DNA of 64,000 nucleotides from Mucilaginibacter lacusdianchii (GTDB lineage Bacteria; Bacteroidota; Bacteroidia; Sphingobacteriales; Sphingobacteriaceae), in assembly GCF_009770985.1 (NCBI RefSeq), contig NZ_WSRW01000001.1, forward strand, positions 1,302,001 to 1,366,000. Reading direction: 5' to 3'. This document shows, piece by piece, positions 28,283-36,854 of this stretch. Positions within the stretch are counted from its first letter, which is position 1, and each line of letters begins with the position of its first letter. The translations under genes and the position numbers were made by a program. The notes below the pieces were generated by a model. That model did no database searches and had not been told where the DNA came from. It saw nothing but the letters and a program-made list of their open reading frames with translations.

Positions 28283-28795
28283 TTACATTATATTTCCTTG
28301 CGCTACCTTTATGTTATTGATGTTCAGAAACTCTAAAAAAGTAGGGTAAAAGTTAACCAACTCTTTAACGTACCCGTCACCCATTGCAACGTTTAATACA
28401 TTAAATCGGTACCCGTCTTTGAAAGTAATATGAAATGAAGGTGCTTGAATTTTAACAAAGGATATTGAACTGGCATCGTAATGCTTAAGTACCTCTTTTT
28501 CGGGCGATAAGATTTGCAAATGATGCTGATAAAGCTCAAGATAACCAACTTTTGTATACTTTTTTATTAACCAAAAAGTTATAATAACCCACGGAATAAG
28601 CAATACTACCATTAACATAACAATAGACATGTGCGCGGGGTTAATACCGATTGTTGCATCAATACCATCTTGAAAAACAAAGCAAAGCACTACTGATATT
28701 ATGAATAATATCAGTATAAGAAAGCCAACGCCAAGTGTTTTGGCTGCAGGAATTGGCAAACGCAAACGAATTGATCCAAGCAGGTTTGAAGACAT
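28283..28795 (-). CDS. Small membrane protein, possible immunity protein (unknown family)
   Basis: I do not recognise the family. The 170-aa protein has two membrane spans (about residues 20-42 and 55-78) and a C-terminal soluble part of about 90 residues, with the look of a small beta-rich domain (YLELYQHHLQILSP, SFHITFKDGYRFN), probably cytoplasmic. It is last in the vgrG / PAAR cargo operon, 12 bases after the 205-aa membrane protein. Position after a membrane-inserting candidate effector suggests an immunity role (inference only). Confidence 0.6.
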   Translation of the reverse strand: MSSNLLGSIRLRLPIPAAKTLGVGFLILILFIISVVLCFVFQDGIDATIGINPAHMSIVMLMVVLLIPWVIITFWLIKKYTKVGYLELYQHHLQILSPEKEVLKHYDASSISFVKIQAPSFHITFKDGYRFNVLNVAMGDGYVKELVNFYPTFLEFLNINNIKVAQGNIM

Positions 28796-28807
28796 AATTT
28801 TCTATGC

Positions 28808-29425
28808 TTAAAATAATATGATAAATAGATATATAGCTCCAAGTACTTTTAAATAATTTAATTGCCAAGATCGATTTTCTACATCTTTCATTGCGTATCC
28901 AAACATTATCACAGAGGCAATTAATGATACTATTATAACACCAATACCTATCTTAGATTTTGACACATATGCATATAAATCGGCATAATATCCTAAAGAT
29001 GATGTCTTGTCGCCCTTCATCTTCAAATAGAAATAGGTAGGTTGGTTTTGCTTCTCACTTATCTGTTTCACTTCAGCGCTTTGTACATAAAAAACAACCT
29101 GCCTATCCTGTTTAGGTTTCAATGGATAGTTTGAAACAGCGATGTCGGCAGATGTTGCGTTTACAGGAATTTCAAACAAGTTACTCCTGATGTTTTTGCC
29201 CAATAATCTGCTTATGCCAGAATAAGACCTGCTGAAAACTGCTGGATATTCCTCCGTTTTAAAATCATTGATCCGGTCAGAGCGAGCGCCGGCCCACTTT
29301 TTTTTAAAATCGGTGATGGTAGCCTGTATCCTTACAAGGTTGGCATCTAATTTAACAACGTTATAAATAATCCCTGTAAATAAAGCTATTGGTATAAGTA
29401 CAGATATGATCAAGCTATACTTCAT
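28808..29425 (-). CDS. Membrane protein, probable immunity protein of the PAAR-like protein
   Basis: Family unknown. The 205-aa protein has an N-terminal span (about 4-24), a soluble loop of about 120 residues that would lie outside the inner membrane (LGKNIRSNLFEIPVN, QDRQVVFYVQSAEV), then two spans near 157-178 and 190-205. Its start codon lies inside the 3' end of the PAAR-like gene (11-base overlap), so the two are translationally coupled. Tight coupling to a cargo gene is the usual pattern for effector/immunity pairs; the function itself is inferred. Confidence 0.65.
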   Translation of the reverse strand: MKYSLIISVLIPIALFTGIIYNVVKLDANLVRIQATITDFKKKWAGARSDRINDFKTEEYPAVFSRSYSGISRLLGKNIRSNLFEIPVNATSADIAVSNYPLKPKQDRQVVFYVQSAEVKQISEKQNQPTYFYLKMKGDKTSSLGYYADLYAYVSKSKIGIGVIIVSLIASVIMFGYAMKDVENRSWQLNYLKVLGAIYLFIILF

Positions 29426-30761
29426 CTTCTATAACCGTGATAGATTTTCTTGCTGCTAGTTCTGAAGTTTTCAAAGCGTCACTATATGCTTTTAATTCGT
29501 TTGAAACCAACCAGTTTCCACCCGCTCTAACAGCGTCAAAAAACATGTTTGTTCCCATCCCTTTTAAAAAATTTAAACCATATTTTCCAAAATAAGCCTT
29601 TGATGTACTGCTTAGTATCCCCAAATTGTTAAATTGGGTAGAGGATGTTGTTACTGAACTTATTCTGGTTGCTTCAACTGTATTGGCAGTGCTTCTGATA
29701 ATGGTTGATTCGCTATTACTTAAAATTACTGTTGTACCGCTGCGTGACGGAGAAGCTAAAGGTATGGCATTTGATGCCGTTACAGTGCTTTGTGTAGCCA
29801 CTACCGTTCCGGGTGGCACAACGGTTCCATTGCTGCCCGCTACAAAAACATTATTGGTGGTTACACTTTGTGTGGTAGTGGTATTTGTTATCAATGGCGC
29901 AGTTTGATGTTTACCAATATCCTCGGAACTTCCAAGCGCATCTCCTACAGCTCCGGTTCTTTTATCGGTAGCTATCTCCACCACATCATCTAGTTGATTG
30001 TGACGTTCGTCGCTTTCCGTATATACACTGCCATCTATATATTCTGATGCATGCGTATAATTTTTCACTTCATCATAGACATAATTTGCGCCGAATGACA
30101 TACCTCCGGCAGTAGCCATACCGCCAAAGTGAACAATGGATGCTCCAAGTCCAAAAGTAAGGTATGTGCTTTGTAACGCTAAAGCAGCGCTTCCTAAAGC
30201 GGCAACCATAGTACCCCCCAAAAAAGCAACAGTTGTTACTGCCGCAACCCCCGCAATAGCTTTGCTTCTGTTTGCCGCTGCTAATGCTTCTGCTGCCTCT
30301 TTTGAGTATAAAATTTTAACAATTCCGCCAAACCGGCATGGTACTACCGAAGTTTCGATGAGCGCCTTTTTGTCTTCGAACGTTACTTTTGGATGCACCG
30401 GTGCCCAATCTTTCCCCATTGTTAATAATGCACATGCGCATGGTATAAGGGCAGTTCGTAAACCAGCAGCTGCTCCTCCCAAAGCACCGGCTGCCAACAT
30501 AGCTCCTAGTCCAATAGCTAAAGTTCCGCCAGACAGTACTATTGCTGCAGCCACTACTGCTGCTATTGCAACACCAATTATTGCACCAGCCAGTACCATT
30601 TTTGCACAAACAAAATTAGCTCCTGTTCTATCTTTAATAGTAGCAGCTAACCTTCCATTTGCAATTTTAATGGTGCTTTGGCTGGAAACCTTTATTTGCT
30701 GGGTTTTCATCCCTTCAGAACAAACTAAGTAAGCTTTGTCTGGTACATACAGTTTTGCCAT
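29415..30761 (-). CDS. PAAR-like (DUF4280-type) T6SS spike/effector protein with hydrophobic insertions
   Basis: I start at the ATG at 30761 (MAKLYVPDKAYLVCSEG), two bases from the upstream stop; a longer frame from 30821 overlaps that gene. The 448-aa protein has a split PAAR-like domain. The first half is residues 1-55 (VCSEG...SSQSTIKIANGRLAATIKD...VCAKM), the second 107-152 (PCACALL...HPKVTFEDKKALIETSVVPCRFGG). The Cys residues C14, C52, C108/C110 and C142 could hold the spike fold. Between the halves lies a 50-residue Gly/Ala-rich hydrophobic stretch (56-105), and a second hydrophobic block follows at 167-220. The tail from about 285 is Thr/Ser-rich low complexity, then an uncharacterised C-terminus. 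PAAR-like proteins cap VgrG; the hydrophobic parts suggest a membrane-acting toxin or a translocation segment (inference). Confidence 0.75.
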   Translation of the reverse strand: MAKLYVPDKAYLVCSEGMKTQQIKVSSQSTIKIANGRLAATIKDRTGANFVCAKMVLAGAIIGVAIAAVVAAAIVLSGGTLAIGLGAMLAAGALGGAAAGLRTALIPCACALLTMGKDWAPVHPKVTFEDKKALIETSVVPCRFGGIVKILYSKEAAEALAAANRSKAIAGVAAVTTVAFLGGTMVAALGSAALALQSTYLTFGLGASIVHFGGMATAGGMSFGANYVYDEVKNYTHASEYIDGSVYTESDERHNQLDDVVEIATDKRTGAVGDALGSSEDIGKHQTAPLITNTTTTQSVTTNNVFVAGSNGTVVPPGTVVATQSTVTASNAIPLASPSRSGTTVILSNSESTIIRSTANTVEATRISSVTTSSTQFNNLGILSSTSKAYFGKYGLNFLKGMGTNMFFDAVRAGGNWLVSNELKAYSDALKTSELAARKSITVIEDEV

Positions 30762-30762
30762 A

Positions 30763-31662
30763 TCAAATTCTTGTAATGGAATACTCAGTTTCGTAAGATA
30801 GGCTACTTCCGGTTGTTTCAATTAGCGTTGCTTTACAACTGTTAATTAACCCCAGTTTGATATCAATATCATAAGTTGCCTGATATTCGTTTTTATAAGC
30901 AAAGGCTGGACCGCATAATTCTTGGTAAGCCTGCTCATATAACTTTTTAAAATCTGCCAAGGTGCGAGTATTATTTACGTTGGCTTGATGGGTTAACACA
31001 ATGTGTTGCTCCGTTATTTCCTTTATTTGCTCCGCTATATCATACATAACAGGAACAGCTTGAAAAAGTTGAGAGGTGCCCGGTACGGTTGCAATGGTTT
31101 TATTGTTTACCAATTCGGTTTTGTGCCCGTAAAAAGGTGCAAAAAACAAATTGAATAAAAATGACTCTCTTAATGACGGAGATGTATTTTTAAATTGTTC
31201 ATCTCCTTTTTTCAGTAGTTCCTTTCCATCTGTATCACCTAAAGGTGCCAAGACCTTTTCTTTGATTTCCACCCATCGTTCAAACACCTCTTCCTGATTC
31301 AATACACGTTCAACACATCCGTTTTTACTGAGCTTTAATACTAATTTTTCAGTTGGGTAATTAAATGCTCTAAAAAAATCAATAGTGTCGTTAAAGGCCG
31401 GATTAGCGTTAAAAACCTTGTGGTCTTCAACTTCAACATCTATCAGGTAGCCATCTTCAAACTGATCTATAACTTTAAGTAACCATATGGTCGTCGTTCT
31501 TACATCAGTCATCAATTGGCCCACCGCCGAAAATTTAATGTGGTAGTCTATTTCAAACCGCTTGTTGTTCCCCTTGGTAAGTTTCAGCTCTACTTGCTTC
31601 TCTTTGTTATCAGTTGTAGAGGTTGCTGCTACAGGGCGGTCAAAAAACGTAAAATTGCTCAT
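30763..31662 (-). CDS. Unknown protein between VgrG and PAAR-like protein, possible adaptor
   Basis: The 299-aa soluble protein is not assigned to a family I know. It has no signal peptide or membrane segment; it mixes charged helices (LNQEEVFERWVEIKEKVL) and beta-type stretches (DGYLIDVEVEDHKVFN). It lies between vgrG and the PAAR-like gene with spacings of 24 and 1 bases. In other T6SS types this slot is used by chaperone/adaptor proteins that load the effector onto VgrG, so an adaptor role is proposed by analogy only. Confidence 0.6.
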   Translation of the reverse strand: MSNFTFFDRPVAATSTTDNKEKQVELKLTKGNNKRFEIDYHIKFSAVGQLMTDVRTTTIWLLKVIDQFEDGYLIDVEVEDHKVFNANPAFNDTIDFFRAFNYPTEKLVLKLSKNGCVERVLNQEEVFERWVEIKEKVLAPLGDTDGKELLKKGDEQFKNTSPSLRESFLFNLFFAPFYGHKTELVNNKTIATVPGTSQLFQAVPVMYDIAEQIKEITEQHIVLTHQANVNNTRTLADFKKLYEQAYQELCGPAFAYKNEYQATYDIDIKLGLINSCKATLIETTGSSLSYETEYSITRI

Positions 31663-31686
31663 TGTTCTAAATTTTGACAGATCTTA

Positions 31687-33489
31687 TCAGTTGATATCAA
31701 CATAACTACCCGTAAGTGTATGAGCACCTTTAGAGGTAGCAGTGATGGTAGTATCTGAGTTGGTAGTTAACGCAGCAGAAGTGCTTACCTCTTTTGTACT
31801 AGCCTCAATTTTAACTACAGTTTGTCCTTTTTTACCAATACTCACTGCATTGCCAGCTTTTTCACCGGCATTGGCATTGATGGCATCAGTACCTTGTATA
31901 TTAATTACTTTACCAATAATATCTATCGTTCCATCGCTATTTAGCGTTATGGAACTTTCACCCGTTACTAATTTAATAACGGCATCGGCGGTAACTGTTA
32001 TTTTATTTTCACCGTCAATTTCGATATGGTTCAGCTTACTCTTATCAACAAAGGTGATACCTGCGCCATCATCTAAGCGCAAAGTATGTCCACTTTTAGA
32101 AATTAAGCTTTTGCCATTGTTTCCGCCGCCGCCGCCAATACCTGTTTTGCCACTAAACATGCTGCCCATAACAATGGGGCGTGCAATGTTTCCCTCTTCA
32201 AATGCTACTAACACTTGGTCATTCTTTTCAGGTACAAATACAAAGCCCCGGTTAGTGCCTACCTTGTCACTGCTGCCTGCATCGGGGCTTACTACACGCA
32301 GCCACTCGGTTGGGTCGTTACTGGTACACTGCCATTTAAACTGAACTTTAACACGGCCTTGCTTTTTAGGGTCGTCATTGTCCACTACGGTGGCCAGTTG
32401 CATATCTGCAAAGGGCTTTTGTGCTTCTTTTACATTGATTTTTTCACTGTCGGCCGATACGCCTTCAAAAGTGTTTTGGTAATGGCCAACGCCATCTAAC
32501 TGATGGTAAACAGCTGTAACTAAAAACTTGCCAAAATCCTGCACCTGAAAACCTGTTTCGGCCCGCATGCTGGTACTGATGTTTACCACTTTGCCTAAAC
32601 CTACCTGGGGGTTATCGCCGTTGCCCATGATATTAAGTAACTCAGACACCAGGGCCTTATGCTCGTTATTTACAAACGTGTCAATGTCTTTTTGTGAATT
32701 GATACGAACGTTAAGAGGTTCATTATAGCGCTTGCTGAAAACCTGATTTGATGCCGACACTACATGGGCCAAATCTGGCGATGAGGCAGAACTGCCGGCA
32801 GGCTGCGCACTAAATACCTGGTCTTGCGGCGAATGGTAAGCAAATTTCTGATATTTAAGGGGTGCTATCTGCATACCATATTGCAGGCTATGCAAGTCCC
32901 GACCGTATACCAGGTTTACTTCTTCCAGTTTATCGGGCTTACCAAAGTTTAATTTGGTGCCATCATAATAAAACCACTCGTGATACTCGGCCGATAGGCG
33001 GTTGATGAATTCAAAATCGCTTTCGCGGTACTGAATAATATAGTCGATAGGAGAAGTGTAAACCGGCTTTACCTGAAAACTAAGGTCATTTTGCGGCGCA
33101 TCTGCAGTAGCCTGTTGCAGGATGGTTTTTAAGTCCTTATTTAAGTACGAGCCCAAGTCGGGGCCCCGGTCAATCAGTATGGATGGACTAAAGCCGCTAA
33201 TTAAAATATCGCCCTGAAACCCGTGGCTTTGTGATATTTCAACACGGGTTATTTTGCCCGTAAACTGGTTTTCCTGACCCAGCAGTGCGCCGAACTGCAC
33301 CGTAATATTTTTGCCGATAAAGCTTTTTGATTTTTCGAGCGTAATATTATTGGTGCCTTCAATCTGATCGTGGTTTAAGCGCAGCTCAAACGTATGGTGC
33401 TCATTAAAACGCTGGTTGAGGGTAAAGCTCGAAAAATGCAGAATCGGCGTACCTTCTATATTAATGTCTACTCTTATCTTGTTTTCCAT
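31687..33489 (-). CDS. vgrG: T6SS spike protein VgrG (TssI)
   Basis: The 600-aa protein has the VgrG order: a gp27-like N-terminal part (about 1-360, with YRESDFEFINRLSAEYHEWFYYDG), an OB-fold gp5-like domain (about 370-445, with DPKKQGRVKVQFKWQ and VSPDAGSSDKVGTNRGFVFVPE) and a C-terminal beta-helix with repeated short strands (about 465-600). There is no added C-terminal toxin domain, so toxicity must come from separate cargo. A Gly run (GIGGGGGNNGK) links the OB fold to the needle. The gene follows the lipoprotein gene by 14 bases. Confidence 0.95.
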   Translation of the reverse strand: MENKIRVDINIEGTPILHFSSFTLNQRFNEHHTFELRLNHDQIEGTNNITLEKSKSFIGKNITVQFGALLGQENQFTGKITRVEISQSHGFQGDILISGFSPSILIDRGPDLGSYLNKDLKTILQQATADAPQNDLSFQVKPVYTSPIDYIIQYRESDFEFINRLSAEYHEWFYYDGTKLNFGKPDKLEEVNLVYGRDLHSLQYGMQIAPLKYQKFAYHSPQDQVFSAQPAGSSASSPDLAHVVSASNQVFSKRYNEPLNVRINSQKDIDTFVNNEHKALVSELLNIMGNGDNPQVGLGKVVNISTSMRAETGFQVQDFGKFLVTAVYHQLDGVGHYQNTFEGVSADSEKINVKEAQKPFADMQLATVVDNDDPKKQGRVKVQFKWQCTSNDPTEWLRVVSPDAGSSDKVGTNRGFVFVPEKNDQVLVAFEEGNIARPIVMGSMFSGKTGIGGGGGNNGKSLISKSGHTLRLDDGAGITFVDKSKLNHIEIDGENKITVTADAVIKLVTGESSITLNSDGTIDIIGKVINIQGTDAINANAGEKAGNAVSIGKKGQTVVKIEASTKEVSTSAALTTNSDTTITATSKGAHTLTGSYVDIN

Positions 33490-33503
33490 AACAAAGGTTC
33501 TGT

Positions 33504-34109
33504 CTATCCCTTCAAAGGCCAGGGACTGTAATAGCTTAATATTTTATATACACCTTTTACCTTGCCAAATACAAACCCAAAAGATGTTTCCTTACCGTTA
33601 TCCTGCTCATACTGCTTTTGCAATTCATAAAGTGTGCTGGCTTTATCAGTTACCTGCGCCAGTAGCTTATAGTAATTTTCGGTACTAGTTTGGTCAATTT
33701 CCGATAAATCATCTTCTTTACTCAACGGTATCAACTTTTGTGCATCTTTTGAAAAAATGTCATCAAAATATTGCGGCAACTCTTGCTGGCTAATCAAGCC
33801 CTGCTTATAGTCAATAGTTGAGTTTTGTAAATCCTCATTACTCCATTGCGGGCTGGTTTGCACCGGATAGTGAAACATTAGCAACAATTGGGCTTTGTTG
33901 TTTTGCTTTACTGCTTGCTTGAAAGATTTCAAAAAGCTCCTGAACAACTGCTCATCCGACGAAGTGCTGTTTGGCTGCGCCCCGATTTGTGTTTGAGCAG
34001 CTTTGGATTCACTTAATTGCTTACCTGATGCACTTGGTTTTGAGCTACAGCCGTAAACTGGCTGTAACAGCAATACCGAAAACAGTATATAAATGAATTT
34101 TACGTTCAT
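33504..34109 (-). CDS. Lipoprotein, candidate immunity protein of the muralytic effector
   Basis: The 201-aa protein has a lipoprotein signal with lipobox PVYGC (Cys21), so it is anchored in a membrane and faces the periplasm. The mature part is helical and charged, with a Ser/Gln-rich linker (about 22-50) and no known family. Its start is five bases from the stop of the muralytic-looking gene. A periplasmic lipoprotein directly after a cell-wall enzyme in a T6SS cluster is the expected form of an immunity protein (inference). Confidence 0.7.
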   Translation of the reverse strand: MNVKFIYILFSVLLLQPVYGCSSKPSASGKQLSESKAAQTQIGAQPNSTSSDEQLFRSFLKSFKQAVKQNNKAQLLLMFHYPVQTSPQWSNEDLQNSTIDYKQGLISQQELPQYFDDIFSKDAQKLIPLSKEDDLSEIDQTSTENYYKLLAQVTDKASTLYELQKQYEQDNGKETSFGFVFGKVKGVYKILSYYSPWPLKG

Positions 34110-34114
34110 TGGTT

Positions 34115-35014
34115 TTAATTTCGTGGAATACTGATTAAGGCCCGTTGTTCCATTCGCTTTAAAATTACGGCTGCTCCTAACTGCTGCGATACGGCATCGG
34201 CATCAAAAACACCGTCTTTAACATATTTACCTTTGGTATAATGGTTTGAAAAACTCCATAAATAAGGGGTATGAACGCCCTTTTTATTATAGCCAAAACC
34301 GTTATAGCCTTCTAGTTTTTGTAAAATAAAAGGCAGGCTCCAGTTAGTTATCTGGTCATACTTCATGAGTTTAAGTGCATCAACCGCGCTTTCTTCAAAA
34401 GTAAAAGGGGGCGCATGACCAACTTTAGGGCGGTGTGCAGGAACATGCACAGTATAACCAGTTAACGGATCGCCGTTGTGCAAATGCTTTTTAAAACTAA
34501 AGCTGCACTCCAAATAATGCACGCACGCTATAAAATACCAAGGGATGCCGGCGCTGCTAAAAACCGACGACAAAGAAAACATGTCGCGGTTTAACCCAAA
34601 GGCACTACTATTATCCACAAAGTTTGGTTGCAGAAGGTTACTTACCTTAGGGCGGCTCATACCAAAATCAAACGGTACTTGCGGTAGCGGCCTTTGCAGT
34701 AATGGTGTATTTGTGGTATCAACTGCCGAAGAACCGAAACGAGTAAAGAACGGAGTGTAGGATGATTGAAATAGCGGCTGATTGACAGCTATTGCTGCAC
34801 TGCCGTTGCCTTTAACCAAATTAGACACACCTTCATACCGATGGAGGTTAACTACTATTTTTTCATCAATTACTTTATCAACTGCTAAAAGCTTTTCCTT
34901 TTTTATTTCGCAGGTATTAAATAACGAAATATACTCCATAGCGGTAGGTATACTCGATTTTTTTTTACGAATAGTAGGTGCAGCAGGGCTAATAATTCGC
35001 TTCTTTTTTTTCAT
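34115..35014 (-). CDS. Putative peptidoglycan-degrading T6SS effector (lysozyme-like domain)
   Basis: The 299-aa protein lacks a signal peptide, as T6SS cargo should. The N-terminal half is basic and low-complexity (KKKKRIISP, RKKKSS), then Pro/Phe/Asn-rich (about 75-150). Residues 153-290 form a domain I recognise from phage/bacterial lysozyme-like proteins: PWYFIACVHYLECSFSFKKH, LHNGDPLTGYTVHVPAHRPK, LEGYNGFGY and SPYLW-type YLWSFSNHYTKGKYV. Glu169 in HYLE is the likely catalytic acid. The gene lies between the hcp pair and the lipoprotein, so it is probably loaded inside the Hcp tube or onto VgrG (inference). Confidence 0.75.
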   Translation of the reverse strand: MKKKKRIISPAAPTIRKKKSSIPTAMEYISLFNTCEIKKEKLLAVDKVIDEKIVVNLHRYEGVSNLVKGNGSAAIAVNQPLFQSSYTPFFTRFGSSAVDTTNTPLLQRPLPQVPFDFGMSRPKVSNLLQPNFVDNSSAFGLNRDMFSLSSVFSSAGIPWYFIACVHYLECSFSFKKHLHNGDPLTGYTVHVPAHRPKVGHAPPFTFEESAVDALKLMKYDQITNWSLPFILQKLEGYNGFGYNKKGVHTPYLWSFSNHYTKGKYVKDGVFDADAVSQQLGAAVILKRMEQRALISIPRN

Positions 35015-35137
35015 AGAAAATGAGAAGAATAGCAGCGGAAAAAAAACGGAGAAGATACTTATGTATACCTCCTCCGTATCTTTATGAGTTATTATTGTGT
35101 GTAATACAACTTATAAAATATGAGTTGCAAAAATTAG

Positions 35138-35530
35138 CTATCTCGGCCAGTCGTTTTCGTGCTCGGCATTGCCAACTTTTAGCTTGCGAGCCGAAATAAC
35201 AAAGCTTAAAGACATTGGTGCATTACCAATAATAGATAAACCTTCGTTGTATTGGATAATATAACCGTCTTCAAAAGAAAGCTCTTTCATTTTGGCATCT
35301 TCTTCTGATTTTTTGAAGGTAATAGTACCGCTTAGTGGTTTATATTGGTTATTTACCATTGATTCAATTACCGAAGTATCTTCGGTAGATTCAACCTCAA
35401 CCTGAATGGTACCGCCATAAACACCTGATGAAGGGCGTCCTTTAGCGTCTACGTCGCGGCTCAGGGCGTAGCTGCATTGCAGTACGTCAAATTCTTTTGA
35501 GCCAATATTGATTCTTGCTTTAAAAGCCAT
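35138..35530 (-). CDS. hcp: Hcp tube protein (TssD), second copy
   Basis: The 130-aa protein is the T6SSiii form of Hcp (starts MAFKAR, ends HENDWPR). Hcp hexamers stack as the inner tube pushed out by the sheath. It is a clear paralogue of the gene just upstream, with the same length class and shared blocks such as SGVYGGTI and KKSEEDAKMKEL. About 100 bases separate the copies. The neighbouring candidate effector may use this copy specifically. Confidence 0.94.
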   Translation of the reverse strand: MAFKARINIGSKEFDVLQCSYALSRDVDAKGRPSSGVYGGTIQVEVESTEDTSVIESMVNNQYKPLSGTITFKKSEEDAKMKELSFEDGYIIQYNEGLSIIGNAPMSLSFVISARKLKVGNAEHENDWPR

Positions 35531-35629
35531 AATTGTAAAGTAATAAGATAAAACAATACAGATACCGTAACACAGCTTAACGCTTTTTGTTAGCTTCTGT
35601 CTGTTAATAAAAATTGTAAGATGCTGTGC

Positions 35630-36028
35630 TTAGCTGCGGCCCGGCCAGTCGTTCACGTGCTCGGCGTTGCCTAATTTAAGCTTGCGGGCCGATATAGTGA
35701 ATTTGTAGGTCATTGGGGTATCGCCCACAATGTTTAAGCCTTCGGCATATTTTACAATGTACCCATCTTCAAAAGTAAGCTCTTTCATTTTAGCATCTTC
35801 TTCTGATTTTTTGATGAGTAAAGTGCCGGCAACGGGCTTGTACTGATTGTTTACCATTGCTTCAACAATGGATGTGTCTTCAGTAGATTCTACTTCTACG
35901 TCAATGGTGCCACCATAAACACCTGAAGCTGGGCGACCTTTTGAGTCAACGTCGCGGTTAAGGGCATACGAGCAGTTAATAACATCGTACTCTTTGCCCG
36001 AAAAATTTAATCTTGCTTTGAAAGCCAT
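35630..36028 (-). CDS. hcp: Hcp tube protein (TssD), first copy
   Basis: The 132-aa protein is Hcp of the Bacteroidota type (starts MAFKARLNFSGKEYDV, ends VNDWPGRS). It forms the secreted inner tube and can chaperone small effectors in its lumen. It is first of the tandem pair. Differences from the second copy cluster in the N-terminal strand and the loop before NNQYKP, which could change cargo choice. Confidence 0.95.
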   Translation of the reverse strand: MAFKARLNFSGKEYDVINCSYALNRDVDSKGRPASGVYGGTIDVEVESTEDTSIVEAMVNNQYKPVAGTLLIKKSEEDAKMKELTFEDGYIVKYAEGLNIVGDTPMTYKFTISARKLKLGNAEHVNDWPGRS

Positions 36029-36149
36029 AACGATAAATTTTTAAGGTTAATATAAATTTCAATACCCTCAACCAATAGAGGATATCCATATTTAACTACA
36101 AAAAAGCTAAAATATTGTTTAGCGAAATGTAAAATTAACTCATACTTAC

Positions 36150-36719
36150 TCAAATATTCTTTCGGCCAAAATCATTTAGCTTTTTCAGCCATTTTTGAGC
36201 GTAGGCATTTTCAAGGGAATAGAGATAACCAATGGTGTTGGTATGTACCGGTTTGATACGGCATTTTTCGAGTGAGCTTCTTTTAATGGCCAGGTAAGTA
36301 ATGCGCTGGTTAGCTTGCCAATCCTGCCAGCTGGCTTCATCCAAAATAGATACAATGCGGGCTGAACGACCGCTAAAATCATTACTGAAATGCGGTTGAT
36401 TAACTACAAAAACCTGGTCGGGTAAAAAAATGCGATCAAAGAAACCTTTTATTTTAAAATTTATCGAGTCTTTATATACCGGGCAAAAAATCACCAGGTG
36501 GTGGCTCCATTTAATTTTGCTTATAGCTTCTGTTAAATCATGCTCGGCGTCGGCAAATTTATTGGGGAGGGGCTTGTTGGGATTAAATATCAGGTCGGCA
36601 ATAATTATCTCTTTAATAGCGGCATCAGCTTGCTCTGCACCATGTCGGTAAGCGTTAATTAACGCTTGCGTAATGGCACTTTTATTAATATCTGCATTAA
36701 TGATAACTACCTGCTTCAT
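36150..36719 (-). CDS. NAD(P)H-dependent quinone-reductase-like flavoprotein (flavodoxin fold)
   Basis: The 189-aa protein begins MKQVVIINADINKSAITQAL, a flavodoxin-like first strand and phosphate loop, and has FCPVYKDSINFKIKGFFDRIF, typical of the NQO1/MdaB/KefF-type family. It probably binds FMN or FAD and reduces quinones or similar compounds. It sits between tssC and hcp on the same strand but is not a known T6SS component. It may be an insertion into the cluster. Confidence 0.75.
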   Translation of the reverse strand: MKQVVIINADINKSAITQALINAYRHGAEQADAAIKEIIIADLIFNPNKPLPNKFADAEHDLTEAISKIKWSHHLVIFCPVYKDSINFKIKGFFDRIFLPDQVFVVNQPHFSNDFSGRSARIVSILDEASWQDWQANQRITYLAIKRSSLEKCRIKPVHTNTIGYLYSLENAYAQKWLKKLNDFGRKNI

Positions 36720-36854
36720 AATTTACCGGGTAAAAATAGGCAGTGCAGCTAAAAAAGTGCAAAGCTTAATAACGTTTGTTTAACATAAAATAAATATGGC
36801 CCCATTCTGTATGTACAGGAATGAGGCCATAAATGTTTTTAAAGCGTTATCAGC

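Noticed and set aside
30136..30732. 198-aa plus-strand Ala-rich frame
   Set aside because: Antisense to the Gly/Ala-rich hydrophobic part of the PAAR-like gene; composition follows from that.
31742..32344. 200-aa plus-strand frame inside vgrG
   Set aside because: Shadow of the VgrG needle repeats; no independent motif or start context.
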